Counted from the stretch's first letter, positions 51,419 through 62,756 are shown. The stretch: DNA of 64,000 bases from Parapristionchus giblindavisi (GCA_943737045.1 CALSFV010000334.1:186001-250000); one strand, 5' to 3'. The notes: generated from the letters alone by a model not told the origin. Made by a program: numbers and translations.

Positions 51419-52987
51419 TTAGGTTGATTCATAAGTCTTGTCGCAGTTTTTGGCCCTTTAAACAAAGCAAAATAGTTTTGTTTCTTCGAAGGCAAATCAA
51501 TCAAAGTAAGGACATGCCAGCCAAAGCCCAATTTTTTAGTCGTCCTTTCCACATGGGCGTTATCGTGTTGGCATGGGTCGAATAGCTAGGTAATCGGTTT
51601 TCAAAATCCGGTCAGGTTTTTCGATTTTTGTGAAATTTTGGGGGGCGATCATTTCGGCAACGATCATTACGGCAACGAGTTATAAATCGGTTGGGAGATG
51701 ATGTATGGAAACAAAACTTGTACCATTGCTATCAGTGTGGGTGTACGGTATTGTGCTACCGTAACCGTCGGGAATCGCGAACTGATTTTTTTCATTCGAC
51801 CCATGACCCGGGGTTCATGGTTGAAAATGGCCGAAGTCGAAAAATTCATGATGATCCGAGACCAAATACTAGTTGCCATTATATCAATAGTGAGCCAACT
51901 TTTATCTTTCTGGATACCATAACCCGAACTACCGTAATCTAGCTACCGGAACCTACTATATTATAGCGAAATTCACGACAAATCCCGGTTCGATTACGGT
52001 AGTTCGGATTACGGTATCCAGAAAGATAAAAGTTGTGTCACTATTCATATAATAGCAACCAGTATTTGGTCTCGGAGCATCAAAAATTTTTCGACTTCGG
52101 CCATTTTCAACCATGAACCCCGGGTCATGGGTCGAATGAAAAAAATCAGTTCGCGATTCCCGACGGTTACGGTAGCACAATACCGTACACCCACACTGAT
52201 AACAATGGTACAATTTTTGTTTCCATACATCATCTCCCAACCGATTTATAACTCGTTGCCGAAATGATCGCCCCCCGAAATTTTGGCTCAAAATCCGGTC
52301 AGGCTTGGTACTTTGTAGCATACTTTTCGACATATGCATGCTGGAAGTGAATAAAGTCGGACAGCCGGGGAACGGAGAGGGCCTGGGATTTTAGGGTTTG
52401 TTGTTGGCGAGAGTATAGTTGACCCCTGAGGGAGCAGCTCCCGATGCACCACATAAACAGCATGAGCTTCTTCTTGTGAAGTTCGGGTTTGACGATGGGG
52501 TTGGACATCTCATCTAGATTGACCCTCTGACAATGAGCCCGTCGGGCTACGTTGTCGTAAAGGATCCACTTGTCATCTCCAGTGACGATATCGTCGATCC
52601 AAGCAGTTGTACGAACGTGCGAAAGTAGATTCGGGCATTGGTTGTCCTTCTTACAGTATGTCAGTCACTTGGGGGTACAAATCGACCCAACTTCGGGACC
52701 TTGCCAACATCCTGTAGGACCACGAACCATGGTGGGTTGGCGTACCCCCAGACACCATACCAAGGGTAGCATAGGGGTCCGCGTGGACGTTCTGCCCAAG
52801 CACGTCCAGCTCATGGGGCCGTCCGTTTGGAGGGGCCGTAGTGTTGTATACTACCGCCATACGGGTGTCGACATCGGGTGGGTTGGGCTCAGATAGAAAG
52901 AAGAACAGTATGACGTGTCGACAGGATAATTGATAACGTAGCAGTGATACCCCTCAAAAATGCGGCAAGACTTATGAATCAGCCTAA
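51419..52987 (-). pseudogene. mariner element with degraded transposase, split by a foldback
   Basis: The terminal repeats TTAGGTTGATTCATAAGTCT and complement (ending 52987) match mariner ends. Minus-strand fragments read GRPHELDVLGQNVHADPYAT (N-terminal HTH region), KPELHKKKLMLFMWC (catalytic core, between the first two Asp) and, beyond the insertion, a piece around 51600-51430 that resembles the third catalytic region (NAHVERTTKKLGFGW). Frameshifts and stops are present, and a 0.67-kb palindrome interrupts it at 51617. It is inactive. Confidence 0.85.
51617..52288. mobile_element. 0.67-kb foldback inside the mariner copy
   Basis: The palindrome (GGGGGGCGATCATTTCGG ... complement) is flanked by a direct repeat of 15 bases, CAAAATCCGGTCAGG (51602-51616 and 52289-52303). 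The mariner frame resumes after it. The core of its arms (CGGTTGGGAGATGATG, ACCGTAACCGTCGGGAATCG) is shared with the 25252-27420 foldback. A 15-bp duplication is unusual for a DNA element and may instead be part of the boundaries. Confidence 0.8.
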
Positions 52988-53330
52988 TAAGACACTAGTA
53001 CTGTTACATGAATGGGGTAACGCAGGGATCTAATTAATTATTACAATTGATTGTTGTAGTTCGCCTGGCTCTCGCTGTAAGGAGAAGATACCAGGCCGCA
53101 TCAGATCATCTCATAGCTTACCGTATGTTTCGATTTCTTTAATTATTTACTATGACATGCATGGAATTCTTTAGCTATTCCTTACTATAAATTAATGTAC
53201 ATATCAAGTGCTGTAGTCATGCGTTTCGTTTAAAGTTTTGGTCATTGCAAACATTAGTTACTATAGGGATTGATTGCAACTAGCACCTGTAGAGAGCATA
53301 TGTATCTTCATCGTTAGGAGAGAGCTCCGC
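52988..53330. other. Gene-poor interval with one possible exon
   Basis: An acceptor-like TAG precedes SPGSRCKEKIPGRIRSSHSL at about 53061-53125, followed by a GTATGT donor. It could be an exon of a gene that spans the 7.4-kb segment. The rest is featureless. Confidence 0.25.
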
Positions 53331-54365
53331 TCCATTTCAATTTGTTACTGTAGGGGCACGGTAGGCGGGTTACGGTAGCTGGAAATATTTTAGAAAAATT
53401 TCTTTTGTCGATTTACCCAAGGCGGGACCAAGAACGCAATTTTTAACACAAGGTTGAACAATAGCTATTGTAGGGGTACGGTAGGAGGGTTACGGTAGCT
53501 GAAAATATTTTAGAAAAATTTATCTTACCGAGTTACCCAAGGCGGGACCAAGAACTAAATTTCCATCGCTAGGTTGAACAATAGGTACTGTAGGGGTAGG
53601 GTAGGAGGGTTACGGTAGCTGAAAATATTTTAGAAAAATTTGTCTTGCCGAGCTACCAAGGGCGGAACCAAGAACGAAATTTTTATCGCTATGTTGAACA
53701 ATAGGTACTGTATAGGTACGGTACGTGGGTTACGATAGCTTACAGTATTTTAGAAAAAAATTGTCTTGGAGAGTTACCCAGGGCATGACCAAGAACTAAA
53801 TTTCCATCGCAAGATTGAACAATACTGTAGGTACTGTAGGGTACGGTAGGAGGGTTACGGTAGCTGAACATACTTTAGAAAAATTTGTCTTGCCGAGCTA
53901 CCCAGGGCGGGACCAAGAACGAAATTTTTATCGTTATGTTGAACAATAGGTACTGTAGGGGTACGCTACGCGGGTTACGATAACTTACAGTATTTTAGAA
54001 AAAAATTATCTTGGAGAGTTACCCAGGGCATGACCAAGAACTAAATTTCCATCGCAAGATTGAACAATAGGTACTGTAGGGGTACGGTAGGAGGGTTACG
54101 GTAGCTGAAAATATTTTAGAAAAAATTGTCTTACCGAGTTAACCAAATCGGGACCAAGAACGAAATATTTATCGCAAGGTTGAACAATAGGTACTGTAGG
54201 GGTACGGTAGGAGGGTTACGGTAGCTGAACATACTTTAGAAAAATTTGTCTTGCCGAGTTACCCAGGGCGGGACCAAGAACGAAATTTTTATCGCTATGT
54301 TGAACAATAGGTACTGTAGGGGTACGGTACGTGGGTTACGATAGCTTACAGTATTTTAGAAAAAA
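53331..54365. repeat. 120-bp tandem array, about 9 copies
   Basis: Units begin near ACTGTAGGGGTACGGTAG and recur every 120 bases (53461, 53581, 53701, 53821, 53941, 54061, 54181, 54301). They alternate between two sub-types (GAGGGTTACGGTAGCTGAA and CGTGGGTTACGATAGCTTAC), suggesting a higher-order 240-bp unit in the later part. Confidence 0.92.
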
Positions 54366-54429
54366 ATATCTTCCAATGAGGCACGGAATATTTATCGGAA
54401 TTTTTAATTATTTAATAATTTATTACAGG

Positions 54430-54525
54430 TCTTCAACAGTTATGTCGGGAAGTAATAATGAGAAGACAAGATCTAATCGTGCGCACAAGTCTACGAGATG
54501 CCTAGCTAAGATTAGATATTTCTAA
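54430..54525 (+). CDS. Possible terminal exon, unrecognised
   Basis: After a TTTATTACAG acceptor the frame reads SSTVMSGSNNEKTRSNRAHK, then STRCLAKIRYF and a stop. It is Ser/Arg/Lys-rich with no known domain. It might be the last exon of a gene running through the 7.4-kb segment (see 48333-48692 and 53061). Weak evidence. Confidence 0.25.
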   Translation, partial: SSTVMSGSNNEKTRSNRAHKSTRCLAKIRYF

Positions 54526-54907
54526 TCAGCAATAACTAGTTCACTTTTGCATTGTTAATTTTGCAGAGGCTTAATTAAGAAAGGACCTAATTGTGACTTT
54601 TTGTAAATGAATATGATCACCATCGACTGTTACATATTTATCCATTGTTGTAATGTATTAGTTTTAATTGTCATTATCGTTCTTGTACATGTTCATTGTT
54701 ATTGATTTGTTATTTTTCTATTCGAAGTTATGATTTTTATTTTTACTTTGAATCTTGTACATTTTTACTCCGATGAAATCCATTTTCTTGTCATTCCTTC
54801 ATTTTTATCATTGTACGAATAAATTAATCGTCGTTCGCAAGTTTATGAGCAACACTATCCCCAGACCATGACAATGGCCTGAGGGTATACAGTAATAATG
54901 AAATCAG

Positions 54908-55178
54908 CCCCGCACCCTGTCGAACTATGAAGTCACCCCGCAGGGCACCCTGTCAAAATCAAAGATACCTCAAGCCACCCTGCAGGGTACCCTGTCAACT
55001 CAAAAAGAAAGTAAGCCACCCCGCGGGGCACCCTGTCGAAGAGAAACTTCCCCGCGGGGCACCCTGTCATTTTCAGAGACTCAACAAGCTGCCCCGCAGG
55101 GTGCCCTGCAGCTGGCCCCGCAGGGTGCCCTGCAACTGGCCCCGCAGGGTGCCCGGCAGAGTGCCCCGCGGGGCGAGT
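54908..55178. repeat. GC-rich short-repeat array, right end
   Basis: At least eight copies of the CCCCGCRGGG core occur. The first five are followed by CACCCTGTC; the later ones are in opposite orientation (GGGTGCCC). Spacing varies (about 25-42 bases) and is not a multiple of three, so a coding role is unlikely. The array leads into the 33-bp inverted repeat. Confidence 0.9.
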
Positions 55179-55211
55179 GACAGGGTGCCCCGCGGGGAGA
55201 AATTACCAGAG

Positions 55212-56420
55212 TTAATAATGAATACACAACGATAATATTTGCCTACCTACCTGCCTCGTTTCTATCCCATTCTATGGATGTGCAAGTAGTACAGACTAGG
55301 AAGAGTTCTCCGTTATTCATTGTTTCAGGATTTTCATAACTCGTAGCGCATTTTCCTTAACTCACGGTCACTCTTGCAAACGGAACTTACTTTTATGATA
55401 TTTTCAGGCGCCTATACCGCCTCACATTATATTTTACATCCTAAAGCTGTGAAAAAAAGAACAGTTATCCATTCCATAAAGTAAAGAGAAACAAATATAG
55501 AGCAACTGAATATTAAGGTATTTACTAGTTTTCCTAACAGAGCATTGTATGAACCTTCTTTATGTCTAACTATTTTTTTTACTAGAGACCGAACGCAAAT
55601 ATGAGAGAAATTAGCAAAAAATAATTTTTTTATTTGATGTGGAATATGAAAGTGTTCTGTCAGACCTCCAGTTTTACTTTATCGAAGTGTCGCAGTAATT
55701 TACGTTCAAATGTTTTTTTCACGATAACTCAAGCCCTGATTAAAAGGTGAATTGCTTATATTCGCACGAGGATTCGATTGGTTCTAGAGTCGATCGATGC
55801 ATGGAAGCCGAATTTGTTTACCTGCCGAACATTTTCTCCTATAGTAAAGTTCAGACACAAAATCAGCTGAGGTCGACCGACAGTGCATTAACAAATTCCA
55901 AATCAAACAAAAATTGTTTTTTTCTATGTCCGACTCCAGGTCATAGGGTCAATTCCCTCAGACAGTCTGTCTTAGGTTCTTCGCTTTCTCCGATCAGGAC
56001 ATATTTATCTGGATCAAAAGATGAATCTACCTAAATCACTCTGGACGCTATGCTAATTGAGACTACTCTTTGGCGGACTAGGGACAGCGTTTGTTGTCTT
56101 TATTTTGGAGTTTGTCTTGTTCAAAGTAAAAGCATATTATACCAGAGGGTTCCAGCGTAATAATAGCCATCAATGTGTCGATAACTTTGAGCATTGTTGC
56201 AAGATCAAATGAATATTTATTTGCAATAAAATATGTTGATAAAAAGTTTCAATACTTTTTTTTACTTCGTAATGAGAATGTGTCACAAGATTTAATTGTA
56301 CAGATAGATGTATCAGGACAGATATTTGGATGCAAGAAAACAAATAAATGCAGCACTGTCTGGAAATCCACCTTGATCAACGATTTTTGATTTCTTGGTC
56401 TCTTGAAAGCAGGTCTGAAG
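55212..56420 (+). repeat. Tandem unit 3, remainder
   Basis: Unit sequence resumes (TTTGCCTACCTACCTGCCTC). It includes the ACTAGAGACCGAACGCAAATATGAG block, the AGTCGATCGATGCATGGAAG block and, at 56190-56350, SNEYLFAIKYVDKKFQYFF with NENVSQDLIVQIDVSGQIFG. The first exon block (DYSNEYIPV...) is missing, so this copy is truncated internally. Confidence 0.7.
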
Positions 56421-56618
56421 AAGAGATCACACCCTACTGAATTGGCCTTGAAAAGTGTACTTACCCTACCAATATACCGAATCACGGAACTTCACAAAAT
56501 TCATCAAATCAAATCAAAGAAAAAGACAATCTGGGCTTTACTCATTATCATCTCAATCAAAAAAAGAAAAAAAACTCGTGAACGTATCGTTTAACCAGTA
56601 CATTTAAAAATTGGGCTA

Positions 56619-57528
56619 ACAAGGGAAGCACCAGTTGCGACGGAAACGATTCTGAAAGCGACCCATATGGGTCGTTAGGGTTGAGGGGGAGACCGCCAAA
56701 ACTGTATTCAAAAGTTGCCAAACTGTTCTGGTAATCGATATTTTCAATCAATATTTTCAACGCATGAGCGGATAAAATGCCGTTACTATGTGTTCAATGA
56801 AGCTGCAGGTTTCAAACTTGGCAGAGACAATACCCAATGAGTGATACAAAACCTGGTCTAGTATGAGCCCGATCAGTTGAATTCTGGGAAATTTTAAAAA
56901 TTTATGTTTTCTTATTTTGAGAGGTACAGGCAGTACCTTCTCAGGTTAATTTCGATTCAATTTAAAAGCCAGATGTCGTCTATATACAGTAAACGACAAT
57001 ATACTAGAGTTTCATGAAATTTCGTGTTTTTCGGAAAAGTTATAATTGAGGAAAGATGGTAGAAACCAGTTTCACGCTTTTTTCGAAATTGTCTGAATTT
57101 GTCCAATTAGGCTTAGACTTTGCCACGACAATTATCATGAAGACAAAAGATGATCCCTATAATAGAATAGCTATGAATGCTCTTTTAGTCCCACAGCAAA
57201 TCATTTTACTTTTTTAGACTTGCGAAAATCGTGTATGTTCGAAAATCGTGTATGTTCTCAAAATTCAACCGATCGGGCTCATTCTCTACCATGTTTTGGA
57301 AAACTCGTGGGCTATTATCTCTGCCAAGTTTGGAATCTGCAGCTTCATTGAACACAGAGTCATGGTATTTTAGCGGCGCATATTTTGAAAAAAAATTGAT
57401 TGAAAATATCGATTACCAGAACAGTTTGGCAACTTTTGAAAACAGTTTTGGCGGTCTCCCCCTCAACCCTAACGACCCATATGGGTCGCTTTCAGAATCG
57501 TTTCCGTCGCAACTGGTGCTTCCCTTGT
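56619..57528. mobile_element. 0.9-kb foldback element
   Basis: ACAAGGGAAGCACCAGTTGC and its complement bound it. The outer 200 bp of the arms match closely (GACCCATATGGGTCG, itself palindromic); the centre is more diverged. Both arms contain AATCGATATTTTCAATCAAT. It has no coding capacity. Confidence 0.85.
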
Positions 57529-57529
57529 A

Positions 57530-57592
57530 AGTCGAACCAGTAACCTTCAAAAGAAATCGCATATCGACTAGGCGACACTGTCGGTGAAACAC
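57530..57592 (-). other. tRNA-like sequence beside a foldback
   Basis: The minus strand shows GTGTCGCCTAGTCGATATGCG (A-box-like) and TGGTTCGACTTAC (B-box-like). It directly adjoins the right end of the foldback. The fit is weaker than in the other tRNA-like sequences. Confidence 0.35.
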
Positions 57593-57745
57593 AGGGTTCA
57601 CTTTTATTTATCGAATGCAAAGAACAAGATCATTTACTGAACCTTTATATTAAGACATGCTAGGTTTAGAATCAATCAATAAATCAGGAAATGTAACGAT
57701 TTCGGGGAATAATATTTCCAATTGCGCACATTTATCAAGTGCACG

Positions 57746-60325
57746 TTATCCAATTGTGCAGGGATTCTTAATCAATGGAACGCTGAAAAGTCCGCAGAAG
57801 AATTCTCTCGTACTGTTATTCAGAGATTTAGTGTACGGCTTGCAGCATGTTTTCTTTGGGAATGTACAGAGCTTGATACCGCACGGACCGATGTCACTCG
57901 CGACACCACTGAAATGTAATATATAAATAAAATGAATAATAAATAAATAAATAATAATAAATATTATTAATAACTATTATACAATAAATAATTTGATAAG
58001 GATTGTAATATTATATTTAATAATATACTGCATTATGATATTAAAATGAACGGGACATTAACGTAAAACAGTCAGAATTAGTTAGTAATACGCCCGTTTT
58101 TCGATTGTCAATTGGGATAAGAGGTTACCGTAACCATGGACCAATAATGGTTGCCTACCGCAATCTTTTACATATTTGCTCGGTAAACTCACTTGCATGT
58201 GCATCGACAAGAGGTCTCAGATAGGCATGTTCTCACTCTCGGCCTTTCCTGGCAGCTGCCGCAATATTGGCAATTATTTCTTTCGTCGCAATGGATAGGA
58301 CAATGGCCAATGGTGACCCACTCTGACCACAGTCCCCCACCCGGACACGGTTTCATTGGAGCCTGCAATGGAGCAATGAAAAGGTATAGATTATCCCGAT
58401 GTTCAAGCACACGAAGCCTGCGGGAGATCACTGAAAGGATAAGTCACTTATCAATGGCTAATTTTACTCTCCGATCTGGCAGCACTCTGATAAGAAAAGA
58501 AAGCGTCGCCAGAGCGTGCTTCAAATTAGATGGGGTATGTGATTTAAAAAGCGGATAGATATATTGTAATTAAAAGAAACTCAGGCAAATGAATATACTA
58601 TATTATTTAGCAGTATTTTACATTATTTAATATTGTTTAGTTCATGGAGCAAAGGATTACAGAACCTCGGTTGTTGTTGTAGTAGTTGTAGTTGTAGTTG
58701 TCTTTTGTGTTGTTGTAATCTCTGCAAATAATTTTATTCTGTTAAAATACCTGAAAAGACAATAAAAAAGGGAAAATTCTCCTTGTTTTATAGACTCTCC
58801 GTCTTTCCTATTTTCTATGTAGTTACTTTTGAAAACCACATTAGTAAAGGATCAAATCAGTTCATCATTCAACTACATATGAAACGAAATCAGAGTGATG
58901 ATTTACCTTTGCAAGTAACTGTAGGCCGAGCATCGATGAAGTTCGACCCAACTTTCCATTTTTGTGAGTCAACGCAAGATATGAATTCTCCTGAATAAAA
59001 TGGATGTGACAAAGGTGATATTTTTTTATTTATTTTTTTTATTTTACTACTATTCTTGTTTTACGATATTCGTCCAATTGGTCTGCTAGACTATAATACA
59101 AAGATGATAATGAATACCTGAATACTCGACTCCAGCAGATTTTGCAGACGTAGAGTATCCCGATCCACAAGTATAAACACCGTTTACGAGAAAGAATACC
59201 GAAGTCTTTCCGTAGTTGTCGGTCATGTCGATGGAACAAGCTGAATTCAAAAGGAAATTCAAGCAAAATGGACATCTATGTAGGTATCCATGAACGTTGA
59301 TTAACCGTTTGCCGAAAACCATCCCATCACAACAGTATGCGGAGGGGTTTGCCCCAACAATATCCAACGCTTACTCCGCCTCAGCACGCCCAGACTAATA
59401 AGTCGTTTAGCGGCGACCATTCCCTCCCCTATGGTTCTGTGCTTGATAAAGGCCATTAAACTGTTAAAAAACTCCGCCTCTGGCATTTCAAAACTTAAAT
59501 TCCACTTAAAATGTGTCACTGATTTGAAGTTTACCTTAACTCTACCTCAAGTGAGTGACGTCACTTTGTCACTTTAAGTAAAATTGCGTCTCACTTGAAG
59601 TAGACTTACTAGTCGACTTAAAGAGAAAGTGAAAGTAGACATCAATTTTTGAAATACCAGAGGCCTACGCTTGTGACGTCACGATTGTCGGCAAACACTT
59701 TGACAACGTCCACTCACCATAAAAATCGACACCCGTAGCGTCGACGCACGCAATCTAAAAAGATTAATTTAGAATGAATATTTACCAATTTATTCAAACC
59801 AATTCATCTCCTCTTAGTCTATATCTATCGATCACTCCAATCCATCTGTAATTTATTGATTAGAGTGGTATTACAAGAAAACGATTACTTATTGGTTTGT
59901 GTATCGCAGTAATAGTCTTGTCGATCTATGATTCCACCAGTGTTATCGGGATTGACCTGGTGATTAATTGGATTAATTATGTCTATGATGCCTTTTGAGA
60001 AGTGAAACATAGCTAGGTATATTTAAAAAATCGATATACTAACACAAAAATACTAATATTTGTTTTCTTGCTAATTGTAATAAATAATTGGAAATAGAAA
60101 TATTTATACTTACTCTGTAGGTCCATCGATTAGGACATTTCATCTTCATATCACTTCCGATATTCAGTTGTGTAAAATTTGAGAAAATCGAGGGAACTTG
60201 ATTAGGAGTTCTGGGAATGGGACATTGCCCATAAACTAGGGAAAAAAACGTTATTATATTAGTTTTTTGAGATAATGCTAACCTTCTAAAGAAAGCAATA
60301 GAAGAAGAAATGTATACGACAACAT
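57746..60325 (-). CDS. Secreted Cys-rich protein with thrombospondin-type-1-like motif, copy 2
   Basis: This is the inverted paralogue of 7436-9854. Exons, in transcript order: 60325-60283, 60235-60114, 59754-59718, 59240-59118, 58990-58907, 58721-58666, 58362-58193 and 57908-57746. They join in phase to 265 residues. The product has a signal peptide (MLSYTFLLLLLSLE), a first Cys module, a longer Thr-rich linker, and the CPGGGLWSEWVTIGHCP motif with CGSCQERPRVRTCLSETS. Compared with copy 1, the TSP exon is 21 nt shorter, removing seven residues, and the C-terminus is extended (LFSVPLIKNPCTIG). All splice sites are intact, so the copy seems functional. A TATA box lies at 60354-60360 (complement). 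Confidence 0.8.
59280..59717. mobile_element. MITE in the intron of TSP-like copy 2
   Basis: The left end GGTATCCATGAACGTTGATT and right end (complement of GTGGACGTTGTCAAAGTGTTTGCCG) are related inverted repeats. The equivalent intron in copy 1 (8046-8131) is only 86 bp, giving an empty site. The end sequence is shared with the ZFPL1 intron MITE. Internal ACTTTAAGTAAA/CTTGAAGTAGACTT motifs also occur downstream of copy 1 (9480-9545). Confidence 0.75.
59889..60012 (-). other. Conserved exon-like block in copy 2 (124 nt)
   Basis: This is the counterpart of 7754-7874 with AG/GT ends. The open frame keeps GGIIDRQDYYCDTQTNK unchanged, although the upstream intron sequence differs. The length is again 1 modulo 3, so inclusion shifts the frame. 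Confidence 0.5.
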
Positions 60326-60589
60326 TATGGTAGGAAAAGACGAAAATCTTTGCTTTTATACGAAGTTTAATAGCAAACATAAATCAGTGATAAACGCCTG
60401 TAGCATTGTTTAAACAGTGTTGTATTTCGAGCCTTAAGAATATTCGTAGCTTCTATTTCGAAACTTAAAATCTACTTAAAATACTTCAACTTCCATAGAT
60501 TTCGGTCTTGTGCTATTCGGGACCTGAGTCCGCCATTCGTCGTAATAGGATGAATATAGGAATATTTGCTATTGAGGAATCATACAATA

Positions 60590-60800
60590 TGTCAACATTT
60601 TTTCAGAAGATGCTAACCTTCTAAAGAAGACAATAGAAGAAGAAATGTATACGCCAACATTGTGGTAGGAAAAGACGAAAATCTTCCCTTTTATATTAAT
60701 TTTCATAGCTTTGAGAAACATAAATCAGTCATGAACGGCTGTAGCTATGAAGAATTGTTCGAATGATGTTGTACTTCGAACTTTGAGATTATTAGGTCAA
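60590..60800 (-). pseudogene. Promoter and exon-1 remnant of a third TSP-like copy
   Basis: This matches the TATA region and first exon of copy 2. It encodes MLAYTFLLLLSSLE and the GTTAGC donor, then loses similarity. No further exons follow, so it is a truncated duplicate. Confidence 0.7.
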
Positions 60801-60837
60801 CACTAGATGTAAGATGGAATGAAGTCATTCACTGATA

Positions 60838-60976
60838 TCAATTTTTTGGCTGAAGTGTATCCCGCCCCTAGTGACTCCAACCATCAAATATGAGTCACCT
60901 AGGATGATTTTGAAACTTTGTGCCATGCCCCCGCCACCTCCCCTCCACAGTAAGGGAGAATGCGTTTTAATCACAC
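60838..60976. repeat. Direct repeat A flanking the 61-62.5 kb palindrome
   Basis: CAATTTTTTGGCTGAAGTGT through GAGAATGCGTTTTAA recurs at 62757-62877 with few differences. The sequence CACCTCCCCTCCACAGTAAG is inserted in this copy. Confidence 0.85.
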
Positions 60977-61027
60977 AAAGAGCAAAACATTTTTTTTTAA
61001 ATTTAACAGATTATTCTCTTTTACTGG

Positions 61028-62500
61028 CATGTTTATAATCCGAATATCACGCTTGTTTGGACCAACTCGGTGCCATTCATAGTGATATCGCGAGTCATAG
61101 TGGTGAATTCTAGCGCCCGAACACCGACGCAATCCGGGCACAGACATGATTTTTTGCAACTTTTTATTCGGCCCAAATTTAACTTTAAATTATATTTTCA
61201 TCTGTTTTATCGTGTTCTTACCATTTTGTTGTGCAAAATAACCATCAACATTATCAGAAATACTAAAAAATCGTATAACTGGTATAGTATCGGCAAAATG
61301 TCATGGGACGGGCGAAAATAACGGTTTTTCGACAGTGCCACTTCTTTAAAATACAATATTTGCTATTTTCTGATAGGAGAAGATAAATCTACACTTTAAC
61401 TCTTCAAATCGCGGTTCTCGTAAATTGTTTGAAAAATTGTTGACAAAGATCAAAGATCAAAGTACAAAGATCAGAGACCAAAGTTCAGCAATAGAGTAAA
61501 AACTTTTACGAATATTTTCAACATATATCGAAGCTATGAAAACAAGAGATTTCATAAGGAGAGGCGTAGGGACGAGAGCACTGCAAGCGAGAGAAAAATC
61601 TTACAAAAATCTTGTTAGTACAGATATCGGCAAAAAAATCAAGGGACGAATTTTCATTTTTTTTACGAATTTTGATTCAGGAAAGCAATCAAGCTGATCT
61701 TTTGAATCAACGTAAGCAGCTCATCAAAGAATGCAGTAATCATGCGTTGGTTAGATTTGTTCGCTGTTGAGTAATGATGACACAATCAAAGTACACTTTT
61801 AAACATGCATCGTTCGATAGTGAAAAATGCTGTTCTTCTGAAACATGGTGAGAGTGGAGGCCTCCACTAGGTTTACAAAGGTAAACAAATCGGAATGTCT
61901 CTGACTCCGATTTCAAGCTCTAGCGGGGCTGCAAGTTTTTTGCAAAAAAATTTGAAACTCTTCTTCGGGATGCGCTAACGAACTGTTCTAAGTACCATCA
62001 TGATACTCGAAGCTAGTGATGTTTATATTCAGGTTATGGTAGTCATAGCTCTTCATTAGCCCTCAGGACATAAAAAATCTTTGGAAGGCATTATAAAAAT
62101 ATGGTTCTTCCGGAGACAGTTTTGCAAATTATCAAATATTGATTTCGCTTAGTTTGATTTGGTTATGATTACTTTCAGACTCGCAGCAAACGAGAAAAAA
62201 AACTTTATTTTCGACCCGTCCCATGACTTTTTTCCGATACTATACCAGTTATACGATTTTTTAGTATTTCTGATAATGTTGATGGTTATTTTGTACAACA
62301 AAATGGTAAGAACACGATAAAACAGATGAAAATATAATTTAAAGTTAAATTTGGGTCGAATAAAAATTTGCAAAAAATCATGTCTGTGCCCGGATTCGAA
62401 CCTGCTTCGGTGTTCGGGCGCTAGAATTCACCACTATGACTCGCGATATCACTATGAATGGCACCGAGTTGGTCCAAACAAGCGTGATATTCGGATAGCC
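61028..62500. repeat. 1.5-kb palindrome with tRNA-like segments
   Basis: The arms (CCGAATATCACGCTTGTTTG ... and complement) match for about 300 bp (61039-61320 versus 62205-62495). The centre (about 61440-62180) is related to one arm of the 49653-51095 foldback. Each arm includes a tRNA-like sequence. The left arm has lost part of the B box that the right arm retains (CACCGACGCAATCC versus GGTTCGAATCC). Confidence 0.8.
62385..62450 (-). other. tRNA-like sequence in the right arm
   Basis: The minus strand carries CATAGTGGTGAATTCTAGCG (A-box-like) and CAGGTTCGAATCCGGGCAC, a strong B box. No complete cloverleaf could be drawn. Confidence 0.45.
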
Positions 62501-62756
62501 CATCCATTTTTACATAACATATCAAAAATCCAGTCCCTGGAAATAACAGTAACATAGTAAGCCATGAGATCAAAACAAAAAAAATCAGGTAAAAATTTGG
62601 AAAATCGGATATTTCTCGATCACGGAGTTATGAAAACTTCTGAAACTTGGTATTCTTATATAACTTTTGATCCTCTATCGAATGGTATATAACATGACTT
62701 CGAAATCACACTTCGATTTTTCGACTTTTGGTAGATCAAAAATCGATAATTCGGGT

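Larger units (their letters stand above)
47835..55211. mobile_element. 7.4-kb segment bounded by perfect 33-bp inverted repeats and GC-rich arrays
   Basis: Positions 47835-47867 and 55179-55211 are exact reverse complements (starting CTCTGGTAATTTCTCC). Each is followed inward by an array of the motif CCCCGCGGGGCACCCTGTC. The segment interrupts tandem unit 3: unit sequence stops at 47834 and resumes within about 20 bases after 55211 (ATAATATTTGCCTAC). This is the pattern of a DNA transposon with subterminal transposase-binding repeats, or of a captured gene cassette. Inside are a candidate gene, a transposase fragment, two foldbacks, a mariner copy and a 120-bp tandem array. No transposase that fits the ends is recognised, and a clean target duplication is not seen. 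Confidence 0.6.

Noticed and set aside
52570..52896. 108-residue plus-strand frame
   Set aside because: It is antisense to the mariner transposase fragments on the minus strand.
54927..55235. 102-residue plus-strand frame over the right GC array
   Set aside because: Same reason; it reads through the repeats only, and the repeat spacing is not codon-based.
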